From Pilaira anomala (taxonomy: Eukaryota > Mucoromycota > Mucoromycetes > Mucorales > Mucoraceae): 64,000 nt of DNA. The stretch spans positions 1-64,000 of the forward strand of contig JAIXMQ010000012.1 in assembly GCA_025716855.1 (NCBI GenBank), read 5' to 3'. This document shows, one piece after another, positions 63,715 through 64,000 of the stretch (the stretch's first letter is position 1; every line of letters starts with the position of its first letter). Under the pieces are notes generated by a model. The model did no database searches and was not told the origin of the DNA. It worked only from the letters and a program-made list of their open reading frames with translations. Made by a program: the position numbers and the translations under genes.

Positions 63715-64000
63715 GATGCGATGAGAGTAAAGGAGTTGAAAGCTTTGTGAAAGGAACACAAAAATTATGCTGCAAAACGCGCGAAATGATGACGTAGATA
63801 GTTTACTTCATAAAAAAAAAATCGCCTTTTCTTTTGGGGGCTCTTTATCTCTCGACTACTTCAGGTAATGTTATAAACGCTTGTAGTGGACTAGGGTTTT
63901 CCATCTTGCTAGGTGATAGTTATGGCCGTGTATCATAGATCACTCCCTAGTCGGACATTCCACTTCCCAGCTGCATCTGAGGAGCGTAATTGCTTGGAGA
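63713..64000. other. Right edge, unassigned GC-richer sequence
   Basis: Upstream of the last gene. The final 140 bases are more GC-rich than most gaps. The minus strand reads ACACGGCCATA, which resembles the 5' end of fungal 5S rRNA, but the following bases do not match, so no RNA gene is called. Confidence 0.35.

Noticed and set aside
63890..63940. 5S rRNA-like ACACGGCCATA on the minus strand
   Set aside because: Only about 11 bases match the 5S 5' end; later conserved boxes are absent.

Overview
The window is nuclear DNA of an early-diverging filamentous fungus, most likely a member of Mucoromycota (Mucorales-like). It is very AT-rich. Its genes carry many short introns (about 45-90 bp, GT...AG). 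Ortholog content is fungal: the homocitrate synthase of the alpha-aminoadipate lysine pathway, Rtt109, an Slt2-type MAP kinase, an Skt5-like chitin synthase activator and fungal N-acetylglutamate synthase. A UCH37-type deubiquitinase, absent from budding yeast, is also present. No rRNA, clear tRNA, CRISPR array or prokaryotic feature was seen. Intron-exon structures below were built by hand from splice signals and reading frame, so boundaries may be off by a base or two.

Layout, left to right: the 3' end of a PH-domain (anillin/Bud4-like) gene; a 91-unit CA microsatellite; an alpha-arrestin-like gene; a small conserved-looking hypothetical; an MIT-domain protein; SEC23; then a 3.2 kb stretch with no ordinary gene, which holds a 29-codon ORF ending in Cys-Cys. 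From 13.3 to 34 kb genes are dense: a low-complexity hypothetical, a RidA/Mmf1-like protein, KGD4, HUS1, a CHY zinc-finger protein, a coiled-coil protein, the SLT2-type MAPK, SAM50, a secreted Cys-rich repeat protein, homocitrate synthase, a Rab5-type GTPase, a second alpha-arrestin, and an NDP-glucose 4,6-dehydratase. From 34 to 40.3 kb come ARG2-type NAGS, an Skt5-like SEL1-repeat protein and a short ORC1.

The 40.3-43.1 kb interval differs from the rest. It has a predicted multi-exon gene ending in a KRKAF tandem repeat, decayed coding fragments on both strands, and a small inverted-repeat element resembling a pogo/Tc1-type MITE. Housekeeping genes then resume: UCH37/UCHL5, an MFS transporter, a small Cys-containing protein, a four-repeat protein with a C-terminal CIIL prenylation box, RTT109, an RGG-tailed protein, an AANAT/Paa1-like acetyltransferase, a BRPF/Nto1-type chromatin reader, a hypothetical with a beta-sandwich-like tail, and an ER-type UDP-glycosyltransferase. 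The window closes with a multi-exon gene of unknown function.

The neighbours do not form one pathway. Themes that recur are cell-wall integrity and growth (Slt2-type MAPK, Skt5-like protein, anillin-like PH protein, Rab5, Sec23), chromatin and replication (Orc1, Rtt109, BRPF-like, Hus1), and mitochondria (Sam50, Kgd4, Mmf1-like). The least explained pieces are the exon-duplicated Cys-rich secreted protein, the CIIL repeat protein, the Cys-Cys mini-ORF, the KRKAF gene with its relic neighbourhood, and the last gene.
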